Part shown: positions 11,470-22,326 of the stretch, piece after piece
Numbering within the stretch: the first letter of the stretch is position 1
Layout of the letters: each line of letters opens with the position of its first letter
Notes under the pieces: model-generated
The model's input: the letters and a program-made list of their open reading frames with translations, nothing else
Database searches by the model: none
Told to the model about the DNA's origin: nothing
Program-made: the position numbers and the translations under genes
NCBI GenBank assembly: GCA_963965975.1
Contig: OZ014423.1
Span: 3,746,301 to 3,810,300, forward strand
Length of the DNA stretch: 64,000 nucleotides
Source of the DNA: Xestospongia bergquistia
Lineage: Eukaryota; Porifera; Demospongiae; Haplosclerida; Petrosiidae
Reading direction: 5' to 3'

Positions 11470-12028
11470 TAGCCTCGTACCCAAGCTTTCACGATAGAAA
11501 AGAAAGCTTGGTAACTACTGCTTGTGTATGCGCTTAATTATTGTAAATTATGTTATATGTTCATATCATAATGACAACATTTTAAATTAAATGACAAGTA
11601 AATGGGTCAGGTTTATATTGATGACGTTTCATTCACTACTGAGTTTGGGCATGTCTAGCTGAGTTTGTCGGTTCTGCAGAGATTTAATGAATGCAAAAAG
11701 AACGACAAATTTGTTCAGTGCTGTTGGAATACAAAACCACACGAAAATATCTTTTCCATCATATATAGCTTCAATGAACAAGAGTTGCTCCTTTTAAGAA
11801 ATAGATTTGGCATTGCTAGCAGCTTTAGAACATACAGTAGAGCAGAAGAAAACTTTATATCAGTGATACAAATAGTCTCATATTACGGGTAAAGGAATTT
11901 TGACGTCATAGTTGATGGAGGATTCATAAAGTATACTAGTTTCAAAGAAATCTGTGGAAATTAAATGCATGCACAAACAGTAGTTACCAGGCTTTCTTTT
12001 CTATCGTGAAAGCCTGGGTATGAGGCTA
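11470..12028. mobile_element. Long-TIR foldback element, copy A
   Basis: The element starts TAGCCTCGTACCCAAGC and ends with the inverted form GCCTGGGTATGAGGCTA. The terminal inverted repeats are about 60 bp and themselves partly self-complementary (GCTTTC...GAAAGC). It is flanked by GAGAATTGTC and GAGAAATATC, an imperfect 10-bp target duplication inside a repeat unit. Long TIRs with a 9-10-bp duplication fit Mutator-like elements. The interior has one 75-codon open frame of no known family, so it is non-autonomous. Confidence 0.8.
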
Positions 12029-13507
12029 GAGAAATATCTTGATCCTTGATCCTGACATCCAGCAAAGCTATTGTAATAAAACACAAATTAAGACTATGCT
12101 ATATTATGAATTAATGTACAGTAGTATCGTATTTAGTTAACTTACTCTTCAGAGTCTTCGAAGTATAGGAATGTCTTGAGACTTGAGCCAGACATCAAAT
12201 GAAGCTACAGTGATAAGATGCATTATCAATTAATTTATACCAGTACTGTATTCTGTTAACTTACTCCCCAGCGTCTTGAGATAGCAGAATGTCTTGATTC
12301 TTGATCGCAATATCCAGTGAAGCTATAGTAATAAAATAGAAATTGAGAGTAATGTGTATTATGAGTAATGGGTATTATGAATTAATGTACACTAGTACTG
12401 TATGCTGTTAACTTACTCAACAGACTCTTTGTGATAGAGGAATGTCTTGAGTCTTGACCCTGAAGTCCAGTGAAGCTACAGTAATATAAGAGAAATTAAG
12501 AGTAATATGCAGTAATAAAAGATAAAGTAAGAGTAATGATGTATTATGACTTAATGTACACTACTACTGTATTCTGTGAACTTACTCCCCAGTGTCTTTG
12601 AGATAGCAGAATGTCTTGATTCTTGATACTGATATCCAGCGAAGCTATAGTAATAATAATGTGTATTATGAGTAATGGGTATTATGAATTAATGTACACT
12701 AGTACTGTATGCTGTTAACTTACTCCACAGAGTGAGACTCTTTGTGATAGAGGAATGTCTCAAGCCTTGATCCTGAAGTCCAGTGAAGCTACAGTAATAA
12801 AAGAAAAATTAAGAGTAATATGCAGTAATAAAAGAGAAAGTAAGAGTAATGATGTATTATGACTTAATGTACACTACTACTGTATTCTGTGAACTTACTC
12901 CCCAGTGTCTTTAAGATAGCAGAATGTCTTGATTCTTGATCCCAATATCCAGCGAAGCCATAGCAATAAAAGAGATATTAAAGGTAATGATGCATTATGA
13001 ATTACTTTATACTAGTACTGTATGATCTTACTCCCTATCGAGATACATGAATGCCTTGAGCCTTACTCCCTAGACTCTTCAGATGAATTTCTTGAGCCTT
13101 GAGCCTGACGTCGAAAAAAGCTATAGTAATGAAAAAGAGATTAAGAGTATTATGAATTAATGTATTATGAATTATGACTTATGAATTAATGTACACTATG
13201 ATTGTATTCAGTTAACTTACCCTTCAGACTCTTTGAGATATAGGAATGTCTTGAGCCTTGAGACTGACATCAAGTCAAGCTATAGTAATAAAAGAAGTTA
13301 AGAGTAATCGTGTTTCATGAATCAATGTAACCTAGTATTGTATTCTGTTAACTTACTTGACAAACTCATCGAGATAGAGGAATGTCTTCATCCTTGACCT
13401 CTGACAACCAGCGAATCTATTGTAATAAAAGAGATTAATAATGAATCATGAATAAATTTATACTAGTACTGACTTACTCCCAAGAGTCCTTGAGATGGAG
13501 AAATGTC

Positions 13508-13997
13508 TAGCCTTGTACCCAGGTTTTCGCAATAGAAAAGAAAGCCTGGTAACTACTGCTTGTGCATGCGTTTATTGTAATTTACGCAATATACTGACAT
13601 CATAATGGTAAGATTTAGAATTAAATGACAAGTAAATGGCTGGGTTTCTATTGATGATGTTTCATTCACTACTGAGTTTAGGCATGGCTAGTTGAGTTTG
13701 TTGGTTCTGTAGATACTTAATGAAAGCAAAAAGAGCGACAAACATGTTCAGTGTTGTTGGAATAGAAAACCACACGAAAACATCTTTTCCATCATCAGCA
13801 TAGAGTAGAGCAGAAGAATACTTTCTATCAGTACTACAAATAGTCTCACATTGTGATTAAAGGAATTTTGACATCAATAGTTGACGGAGGATTCCTAGAG
13901 TATACTACTTTCAAAGGAATCTGTGGACATTAAATGCATGCGCTAATAGTAGTTACCAGGCTTTCTTTCCTATCGCAAAAGCCTGGGTACGAGGCTA
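13508..13997. mobile_element. Long-TIR foldback element, copy B
   Basis: Same family as copy A, with TAGCCTTGTACCCAGG and GGGTACGAGGCTA ends. It is flanked by a perfect 10-bp direct repeat GAGAAATGTC (13498-13507 and 13998-14007). Its interior is a shortened version of copy A. It sits at the same phase of the repeat unit as copy A, 2038 bp away, so the two probably arose by duplication of an array segment that already held the element. Confidence 0.85.
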
Positions 13998-14290
13998 GAG
14001 AAATGTCTTGATCCTTGATCCTGATGTCCAGTGAAGCTATTGTAATAAAAAACAAATTAACAGAAATAATTAATTATGAATTAATGTACACTAGTATTGT
14101 ATTCAGTTAACTTACTCTTCAGACTCTTCGAAGTATAGGAATGTCTTGAGTCTTGAGCCTGAAGTATTATGAATCAATGTACACTAGTAGTCTAGTACTG
14201 TATGGTCTTAACTTACTCCCTAGACTCTTTTGAGACAGAGGATATCTTGAGCCTAGTCCTGATGTACAGCGAATCTAGGGTAATAAAAGA

Positions 14291-14620
14291 GAAACGAGAA
14301 GGAATAATATATTTTACACTGACGTTAAAATATGTTAATGACAATATTACATTTGCAGTATTACATTTGGCAGTATTACATTTGGTAGTATTATATTTGT
14401 AGTATTAGTTTATGTCAAAATACCAGTTAATGTTTATACATTTTTATTGTTAATATACTTACCAATTGTTATTTCCTTCATCTGCATGTATGTGTGTGTG
14501 TGTATGTTTAAAATAAGGTAATATTGTTAAGTTATACAATATGAATGTAACATTACACTGATATCCGTATACCTAGAAGGACAACAAATCATGTTACTTG
14601 AGTCTATCACGATGTAATAC
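14291..14620. other. Spacer with 16-bp motif repeat
   Basis: Four to five copies of a GCAGTATTACATTTGG-like 16-mer lie at 14344-14412, inverted relative to those at 10.3 kb. A short GT run follows at about 14490. No gene is seen. Confidence 0.6.
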
Positions 14621-14636
14621 ATTACTTTACCATGTA

Positions 14637-15680
14637 CCGAGGAACATCATTCGCTCAGAAATACTGCAGGGAAGACTGCCAAATGACTTGGCTAAATGGA
14701 ATGCAACATACTTTATTAACCAGCATATTTACTTAATGAATATTACTCAGACTTGCAACATAGTACTAAATATACTTCTTACTAAAGTCAATATATCACA
14801 GAGAAAAGGACTAGTTTAAAAGTCAAGCTTGATATACTAACAGACGTGGAGTACTGCTTCTCTGACCATATTTGTTACTATTGTCTTTCCCTTTTGTTGT
14901 AGTCAAGAACATCATTATCTGAGATTTACTACAGAGGACGCTTCAAATGGTTTGGCTGTATGGAATCAGTTCCTTATTCTGTCTTGCTTAACAGCCCTGC
15001 AAAGGTAAAGTACTTACAAGTACAAAAACATAACAAGCTGACACTCATACAAAAATACACGATATACTAATACACATGGAGTACCGCTACTCTGAACGTA
15101 TTTATTTGCCCTTGGGCTGTAGCAAGTAACATCATTGTCTTGGATTGACTTGGCTGAAAGGATATAAAGTCTGGTTGCTAAAATGAAGTAATGCACAAAA
15201 TATACTGATTACTAAAGCCTATACCTTACAGAGAAAAGGACTAGTGAGATATTATGTTTTAAAATGACTAGTTAATAACTTGTATAAAGACATTCACATA
15301 TGATACAGCACACAACTCAAGACTAAATAACACAATATTCATATTTTATAAAGTATGTTGCATAGATAACTTATGGTACACATATGATAATAATATTCAT
15401 AACTATATGCAACACAATAACCAAATAATAATACAGTACCCATTGGTTGCTAAAATGAAGTAATGCTGTCTAAGATTTCTAGTACAAACCTCTAGTACCA
15501 ACCATTACAAGCTCATACTGAAACAAAAGTTGAGACAATGGAGGTAAATAGGCTTGTACTAAATAGAAAAAATTGACTAATGTTATTCAGACATTGTATT
15601 AAATATACTGGTTACTAAATTCTATATACTACGGAGAAAAGGAACACTCAGATATGTTTGCAAATGACTTACGACAGACT
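14637..15680 (+). repeat. Diverged outlying units of the large array
   Basis: Three diverged copies of the unit that fills 18.8-37.1 kb occur here. The copy at 14902-15004 is the best exon look-alike: a pyrimidine tract (TGTCTTTCCCTTTTGTTGTAG), a core of about 103 nt ending AACAGCCCTGCAAAG, and a GTAAAGT donor. Because they are more diverged and not tightly tandem, they may be older than the main array. Confidence 0.7.
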
Positions 15681-15735
15681 TAGTACAGACAACAGATGCA
15701 CTAAAACTAAGAGATAAAGCTCAATGAACTATAGG

Positions 15736-15856
15736 CTGTCCAAGTTGAGTAGAGCCACACAGATGTGTGAATAACTTTGCCTTTTTACGTGCTATCAACA
15801 TGAAACTTGCACTATCGATTTAGCTCACAAATGCACATTTTATATATAAAATTTGG
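15736..15856 (-). repeat. Dispersed repeat, inverted partner of window start
   Basis: The reverse complement of this segment matches positions 1-119, including GGCAAAGTTATTCACAC and TTTTATATATAAAA. The two copies face each other across about 15.7 kb. Confidence 0.6.
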
Positions 15857-16054
15857 CTCTCTAGCACTACGAGAAAGTACCAAACTAGAAAACTCCATAC
15901 ATTTTCAATGGCATACATTTCACAAACTTCAAATTGCACACCTTCGAGGGTTTAATAAAAAACAATTTTTGCTTTAAGTCACCCATCTATCACTTGGAAA
16001 TTAAAAATTACAATTCTAATTATATGAACAAATGGTATATTATAACAATTATTA

Positions 16055-16140
16055 TTAACCCTTTACCGACCAAGGTTGCAGATTTGCAACTTTTTGGAAC
16101 ATGCACGAAATGATCAAGGTTGCAAATTTGCAACTTTAAT
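16055..16140. mobile_element. Probable left terminus of piggyBac copy 2
   Basis: TTAA at 16055-16058 is followed by CCCTTTACCGACCAAGG, the layout expected for a piggyBac end (TTAA target plus a CCC/CCY-starting TIR). Two subterminal direct copies of a small hairpin, GTTGCARATTTGCAAC, follow. A matching right end with TTAA was not found; a CCTTGGTCG remnant at about 18516 might be what is left of it. Confidence 0.6.
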
Positions 16141-16347
16141 ACCAAGCGCTGAAGAAGGAATGCACTCAGTCCGAAATCCTCATTAATGTCTATGGAACGA
16201 AAATAAGATTTATCAATAAAATGACCTTAGTTTTATTAAGAATTGCAATCAACGTCGTCGTAATTGAGCGCGATATTTATACGCAAATAATTTCATCAAA
16301 CAGCTGCCACACCCAGCCATAAATTTAGCTCTCAGCAGTAATTAGCC

Positions 16348-18294
16348 ATGAATTACAGAGCAGAAGATATTGTTGAAATGATTGAAAACGAATGGGAAAT
16401 TGGTGGTGAGGTTATTTGTGAGTATAGTGACGATGATTTTGACGTGGAAGAGGAAGAAGAGATTGTTGTTATATAGTATAATATATAATAGTTATTATTG
16501 TATATATAATATGTATAATAATGTGTATGCAGTAACAATATTATTGCATTATAATTAGAAAAACAAACTAAACACTAAGTACTTTTCATTCCATTTTCTT
16601 TTACACAGAATGGACACCGACGAAAATCTGGAAAGGTAAGATCAAACGAAAGAATTATTATAACCATGTCTACTGCTTCTGTTATTATACCAACACTCCA
16701 AATAATTCTTTGATGCTTGTCTTTTCTAATTCTATAGTTGTGATGCTATGGAGATTGATGAACCATTTGAATTTGAGTCAGGTGAATCCTTTTTGAGTCA
16801 ACTAAAACTGGCCTTACTACTGACAGGCCTACTACTGTCCTTCCCTGTACTGTTCCTTGTGAACCTACAGTTCCCCTCTCTCATACCCTACTTGGTATCT
16901 TCCATTTACTTTTCACTCCTGCTCTAATCAATATGATTGCTGAGCAAACTAATGTATACGCTCGAGAAGTGCTATCAACTGATGCCTACGAGAGATTTGA
17001 CCAAGTAACACCGCTTGAAATTCAAGCATATTTTGGATTCATGATTCTAATGGGAATCAATCAATTACCATGCCTTTATGATTACTGGAAATTAGATCCA
17101 ACTTACTATAACTCCCCAGTAGCGGACAGGATATCTCTGAGATGATTCTTGGAAATCTCTCGGTTTCTCCATTTCACGCAGAATGAATCCTATTCAGTTC
17201 AGCGAACAGATCCTAGCTATGATCGTCTTTGGAAAATCCGACCGGTGATAACTTCCATATCAGAGAGGTTTTTGGAGATATATAATCCTCACAGTGCCAG
17301 CTCAATTGATGAGGCCATGATCCCCTTCAATTGAAGATCCTCTCTCAAGCAATATCTTCCCAAAAAACCTACAAAGAGAGGGATAAAAGTCTGGATGAGA
17401 GCATATGCTATAAATGGCTATGTTTCTCAATTTCAGGTGTACCTTGGCAAAGTGGGAGGCAGGTCGGAAACACATATACATGAACGGGTTGTGAAAGATC
17501 TAACCAGGAATCATGTTGGCAAACACTATACAGTGTACTGCGATAACTTTTTCACCAGTGTACAGCTTTCAATGACCTTCTAAAGGACTCGATCTATGCA
17601 TGCGGCAGCATTCGATGAAATCGAGTAGGCTATCCTGATGAATTTAAGCCTTTTCTTAAGAAGGGACTACCAGAGAGGGGAGATTACAAGACAATTGAAA
17701 AAGAAAATTGCATTTTCTCATTGTGGCAAGACAACAAAACAGTAAGTGTTCTCTCTACCAACTGCAGAAATGAAGAAGGCACAGTAACCAGAAAACAAAA
17801 GGATGGCACAAGAAAAACTTTCACCTGCCCCTTGAATGTTATTGACTACAACAAGTATATGGGAGGGGTTGATTGCAATGACCAGCTACGACACTACTAC
17901 TGTGTACGACTGAAAAGCCACAAATTCTACAAATACATCTTTTGGTTTTTATTTGAACTCACTTTGGCAAATGCCTACATCCTTCACAGGTATGTACCAT
18001 CAACAGGGCATGTATACCATCAATACGTTGACTTCAGGTCAGAGTTGGCAAAACAGCTAATTGGGAATTATAACGGTCGAAAAGTTAGAGGTCGCCCTTC
18101 CTCTGCCATTCATCCCTCAGTACCAACTCTACACTTCCCAATGAAGGCAGCAAAGCGAAGCAAATGCTCTCATTGCTACAGGAAGGGAAAAACAATTGAA
18201 GTGGACACAGTGGGAATGCCAAATGTGCAAAAAGAACCTATGCCACACAGGAAAACCAGATAGTGACTGTTTCCTAGCATTTCACAATTATTAG
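16348..18294 (+). pseudogene. piggyBac transposase, copy 2, lightly broken
   Basis: A recognisable piggyBac-family DDE transposase. An acidic N-terminal exon starts at ATG 16348 (IGGEVICEYSDDDFDVEEEEE region); a mini-exon at 16609-16635 has an ACAG acceptor and GTAAGA donor; a third segment starts at about 16738. The core domain runs from about 16.8 kb (INMIAEQTNVYAREVL). The three catalytic acidic sites are visible: SSIDEAMIPF (about 17.31 kb), YCDNFFTS (about 17.54 kb) and YMGGVDCNDQ (about 17.87 kb). A C-terminal Cys/His region (CSHC, CQMC, LCH, CFLAFHNY) ends at 18294. Breaks are few: TGA at 17143 and 17332, a stop and frameshift at 17581-17640, and a frameshift near 18210 in the Cys region. 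It would have cut and pasted DNA at TTAA sites when intact. Confidence 0.9.
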
Positions 18295-18829
18295 TATTAT
18301 GTAGTCTACACACACACACACTCATAGTATCATATCCTCATGCTATTTACGTACTAAATTATGTTATACACATTTTACTCTACAAATGCACTTCAAAGCG
18401 TTTCTTTGTTCTATACAAATACAAGTAATATATGAAACTAACTTTCAATCATAAAGTAGCCCTAGAATAGAACACAATCAAACGCTGTCAGTAAACAAAG
18501 AAATGTAAACGTAGCCCTTGGTCGCGAATTTTGCTACCAACTTCCCTTTATGATGACAAGATCTTGGACAACGTTTCACTATCCTTTTGACTCTTCGTAG
18601 AACACAACATGCTAACTTTACTTCGAGCAAAGGCAAAAGCGTTCACATCACTAACCTTACATTTCTTTCCCTCTACAAACCACAAAAAAATAATTTGGTC
18701 ACAGTGTGCGTTTGCGCATGCCAAACCAGCTAGTAATAAAGATAAAATATTTAATGATAATTATTGCTGTGTCACTCACGAATATCACAATTTTAGCACC
18801 TTCATTTAGTAAAGCTCATTAAATTTAAA
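18295..18829. other. Spacer after piggyBac copy 2
   Basis: A short CA run lies at about 18309. The rest is unique AT-rich sequence with no supported gene. Confidence 0.5.
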
Positions 18830-20213
18830 GTCAAGCTATATATACTAACACACTTCACTGTATTTACTTACCCTTGGGCTATAGCGAGTAACATCATTGT
18901 CTTGGATTTACTGCAGAGAACACTGTCAAATGATTTGGCTAAATGGAATCTGGTTCCTTTTTCTATCTTGCTAAACAGCCCTGTAGAAATAAAGTCATGA
19001 ATCTTTGGCTGCTAAAACGAAGTAACGATGAACTAAACAAAGGGCTAAAGCTCATTGAATTTAAAGTCAAGCTATATATACTAATATGCTTGACTGTTTT
19101 TACTTGCCCTTGGGCTATAGCAAGGAACATTATTGTCTTGGATTTACTGCAGAGAACACTGTCAAATGACCTGGCTGAATGAAATCCAGTTCCTTCTTAT
19201 GTCTTGCTAAACAACCCTGCTAAAATAAAGTCATGACTCCATGTTTGCTAAAACAAAGTAATACTGTCTAAGATTTCTAGCACAAAATATTACAACGTGA
19301 TTACAAATGCACTAAACTAAGGGCTAAAGCTCATTGAATTTAAACTCAAGCTATATATACTAACACACTTCACTGTATTTACTTGCCCTTGGGCTATAGT
19401 GAGAAACAATATTGTCTTGGATTTACTGCAGAGAACACCGTCAAATGATTTGGCTGAATGGAAACTAGTTCCTTCTTCTGGTTTGGTAAACAGACCTGTA
19501 GAAATGAAGTTGTGAATGATTGGTTGCTAAAACAAAGTAATGCTGTCTAGGATTTCTAGTACAAACCTTTACAAGCTGATACTGATACCAAACAAGACAC
19601 AATGGGGGTTAAAAGCCCTGCAGAAATAAAGTCGTACTCATTGGTTGCGAAAACGCTAAGATTTCTAGTACACATCGTGACAAGCTTACTGATGTTATCT
19701 TTAGTCTTATATGAGGCTCCAACTGTATAATATCCTTCAGCAACAGCTGGTACAAGAATTACATCTGCTTTTGCTCTTCCAATAATTGAAATGCCTCCTC
19801 TACGATCTCAACTGAAATACTAGGTATATCAGAACCCACCTAATAATAAAGATAAAATATTTAATGATAATTATTGCTGTGTCACTCACAAATATCACAC
19901 AAATATCACAATTTTAGCAGCTTCATTTAGTAAAGCTCATTGAATTTAAAGTCAAGCTATATATACTAACACATTTCACTGTATTTACTTGCCCTTAGGC
20001 TATAGCGAGGAACATTATTGTCTTGGATTTACTGCAGAGAATACTGTCAAATGTTTTGGCTGAATGGAATCCAGTTCCTTCTTCTGTCTTGCTAAACAGC
20101 CTGTAGAAATAAAGTCGTGACTCATTGGTTGCTACTAAAGAAGTAATGCTTCTAAGATTTCTAGTACAAACCTTTACAAGCTGATACTGATACCAGAGAA
20201 GACACAATGGGGG

Positions 20214-20470
20214 TGAAAAGACTTTTATACTGGTTATTAAAGTGTATATATTACAGAGACAAGGAAACGTGACATATGTTTTAAAATGACTTATTACAGG
20301 CTTAGTTAAGATAACAAATGCACTAGAACTAAGGACTAAAGCTCATAGTCCTTAGTTCTAGTGCATTTGTTATCTTAACTAAGCCTGTAATAAGTCATTT
20401 TAAAACATATGTCACGTTTCCTTGTCTCTGTAATATATACACTTTAATAACCAGTATAAAAGTCTTTTCA
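20214..20470. repeat. Perfect palindrome, 124-bp arms
   Basis: Positions 20214-20337 are the exact reverse complement of 20347-20470, separated by a 9-nt spacer. The left arm is the normal orientation of the array unit and the right arm is inverted. By reading, no mismatch was found in either arm. Confidence 0.95.
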
Positions 20471-20522
20471 TGACTTTCTTTCTACAGGGCTTGCTAAACA
20501 GCCCTGTAGAAAGAAAGTCATG
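20469..20522. repeat. Second palindrome, 22-bp arms
   Basis: CATGACTTTCTTTCTACAGG at 20469 and its inverted partner ending at 20522 form perfect 22-bp arms around a 10-nt spacer (TTGCTAAACA). It abuts the 124-bp-arm palindrome, so the segment 20347-20490 is an inversion with a hairpin at each end. Confidence 0.9.
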
Positions 20523-21717
20523 AATCTTTGGTGGCTAAAACGAAGTAAAGATGCACTAAACTAAAGGCTAAAGCTCATTGAATTTAAAGTCAAGCTATAT
20601 ATACTAACACACTTGACTGTATTTACTTGCTTTTGGGCTATAGCGAGGAACATTATTGCTAAAATGAAGTAATGCAGTCTAAGATTTCTAGTATAACCAT
20701 TACAAACACATTCACATATGATATCGGACAATACTCAAGACTCAATAAAATCTCTACAATATGCACATTTTATAATATAAAGTGCATAGATAACTTATGG
20801 GACAGGAAGTCTACACATGATAATCATATTCATAAGTATACACAATACAATAACCAACCAATAATACAGCACAAGCTGATACTGACACAAACGTAGAGAC
20901 AGTCAGGGTAAACAGCCCTGCAGAAATAAAGTTGTGACAAAACATTATAAGCTAATACTGATACAAAAGTAGACACAATAGGTTTAAAAGGGCTTGTACT
21001 AAATAAAAACACTTGACTAACTACTCATATAATGGTAGACATAATGGGGCTAAATAGGCTTGTAGTGATAAAACAATTGACTAATATTATTCAGACTTCC
21101 TACATTGTACTAAATATACTGGTTACTAAAGTTTATATATTAGAGAAAAGGAATAGTCAGATATGTTTCCAAATGACTTATCAGATGCACTAAAACTAAG
21201 GGCTAAATCTGATTCAATTTCTTTTGTTCTAGCGAGTAACATCATCGTCTAAGATTTATTGCAGACAAGACTGTCAAATCACTTGGCTGCATGTAATACA
21301 GTTCCTTCTTCTGTCTTGCTCCACAGCTCTGCAGACGTAAAGTCCTGACAGATTGGTTGCTAAAATGAAGTAATGCTGTCTAAGATTTTTAGTACAAACC
21401 TTTACAAGCTGATACTGATACCAAACCAGACACAATCAGGGTAAAAAGCCTTTAAAAAACACTTGAATATTATTATTGAGACTTGCTACATTGACTGGCA
21501 GTACTTGTTACTACTGTTTTTTCCTTCTGTTCTAGCAAGGAATTTCATTGTCTCGGATTTACTGCAGAGAACACTGTCAAATGCTTGCCTGTTGGAATCC
21601 AGTTCCTTCTTTTGTCTTGTTAAACAGCCCTGCAGAAGTAAAGTCCTGACACATTGATTGCTAAAATGAAGTAATGCAGTCTATGATTTCTAGTACAAAC
21701 CACTGTACTTTAGATTA

Positions 21718-21945
21718 TTGGTGATAGCTACTTGTAGTAACTTTTCTGCTGCTCTATTATATGCTATAAATCAGCTAGGAAAGCCAAATCTATCTTTTAA
21801 AAAAGAGCAGATCTTTTCTATTGTAGCTATACATAACGGAAAAGATGTCTTCGTGTGGTTACCAACTGGTTTTGGAAAGAGTTTGTGTTTCAAAATCCTC
21901 CCTTTCATGATGGATTACAAGCTAGGTTATGAACCAACTGCTTGA
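21718..21945 (+). pseudogene. RecQ-like helicase N-terminal fragment
   Basis: This 75-codon open frame has the layout of the start of a RecQ/DEAD-type helicase domain: FKKEQIFSIVAIHNGKDVFV, then the Walker A motif LPTGFGKSLCFKILPF. The lysine and serine of the P-loop (GKS) are present. It stops after YKLGYEP, and the DEAH box and motifs III-VI do not follow in any frame that I can see. RecQ helicases unwind DNA 3'-5' using ATP; this piece could not. It lies about 120 bp before an end of the long-TIR element family (22080-22326), which may mean it is cargo of that family. A decayed host gene is the alternative. Confidence 0.65.
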
Positions 21946-22079
21946 ATTCCTATAGGTCTACAACAGATTTCTCTTGAGACACAATTCGAAGTTTGCACTT
22001 CATAAAAATATATGAAGAGAGACTATCATATCATGTCCAGAAACAATAACATCAAGTAAAGCAGTTATTCACGAACCTC

Positions 22080-22326
22080 AATTATTTCACATTCCAACAG
22101 CACTGAACAAATTTGTTGTTCTTTCGGCTTCCACTAAATAAATCTCTGCATTACTGACAAACACGTGCTTAAACTCGTGTAGTGAAAAAAACGTCATCAA
22201 TATAAACCCGACCCATCAATTCGTCATTTAATTTAAAATGTGTCATTATGATGTCAATAATTATGTGCATGCGCAAGCAGTAATGACCAGGCTCTTTACT
22301 ACCGCGAAAGTCTGGGTACGAGGCTA
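22080..22326. mobile_element. Long-TIR element, truncated copy C
   Basis: The interior matches copy A in reverse (AACAAATTTGTTGTTC, ACGTCATCAATATAAAC). It ends with a TIR finishing GGGTACGAGGCTA at 22326, then GTACTAAAT. The other TIR is missing; a RecQ-like helicase fragment lies on that side. Confidence 0.75.

Larger units (their letters stand above)
10379..14290 (-). repeat. Tandem array with a 59-nt exon-like core
   Basis: About 22 units of roughly 135-155 bp run through this region. On the minus strand each has a pyrimidine-rich tract ending TTATTACTATAG, a 59-nt core (CTTCRCTGGA to the CTGTGGA or CTGGGGA end), then the strong donor-like GTAAGTTAAC. The intron-like remainder has ATTAATTCATAATAC phrases and is more variable. 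A 59-nt core is not a multiple of three, so consecutive cores cannot keep one reading frame. Either the array is a satellite seeded from an exon with flanking splice sites, or it yields non-coding spliced RNA. Two Mutator-like elements interrupt it at 11470-12028 and 13508-13997. Confidence 0.85.

Noticed and set aside
14598-14819. 73-codon frame containing a divergent copy of the array core
   Set aside because: Treated as an outlying repeat unit; no independent evidence for a gene.
16353-16538. Minus-strand Ser/Tyr-rich frame
   Set aside because: It is the antisense of the acidic N-terminal exon of piggyBac copy 2 and a TA-rich stretch.
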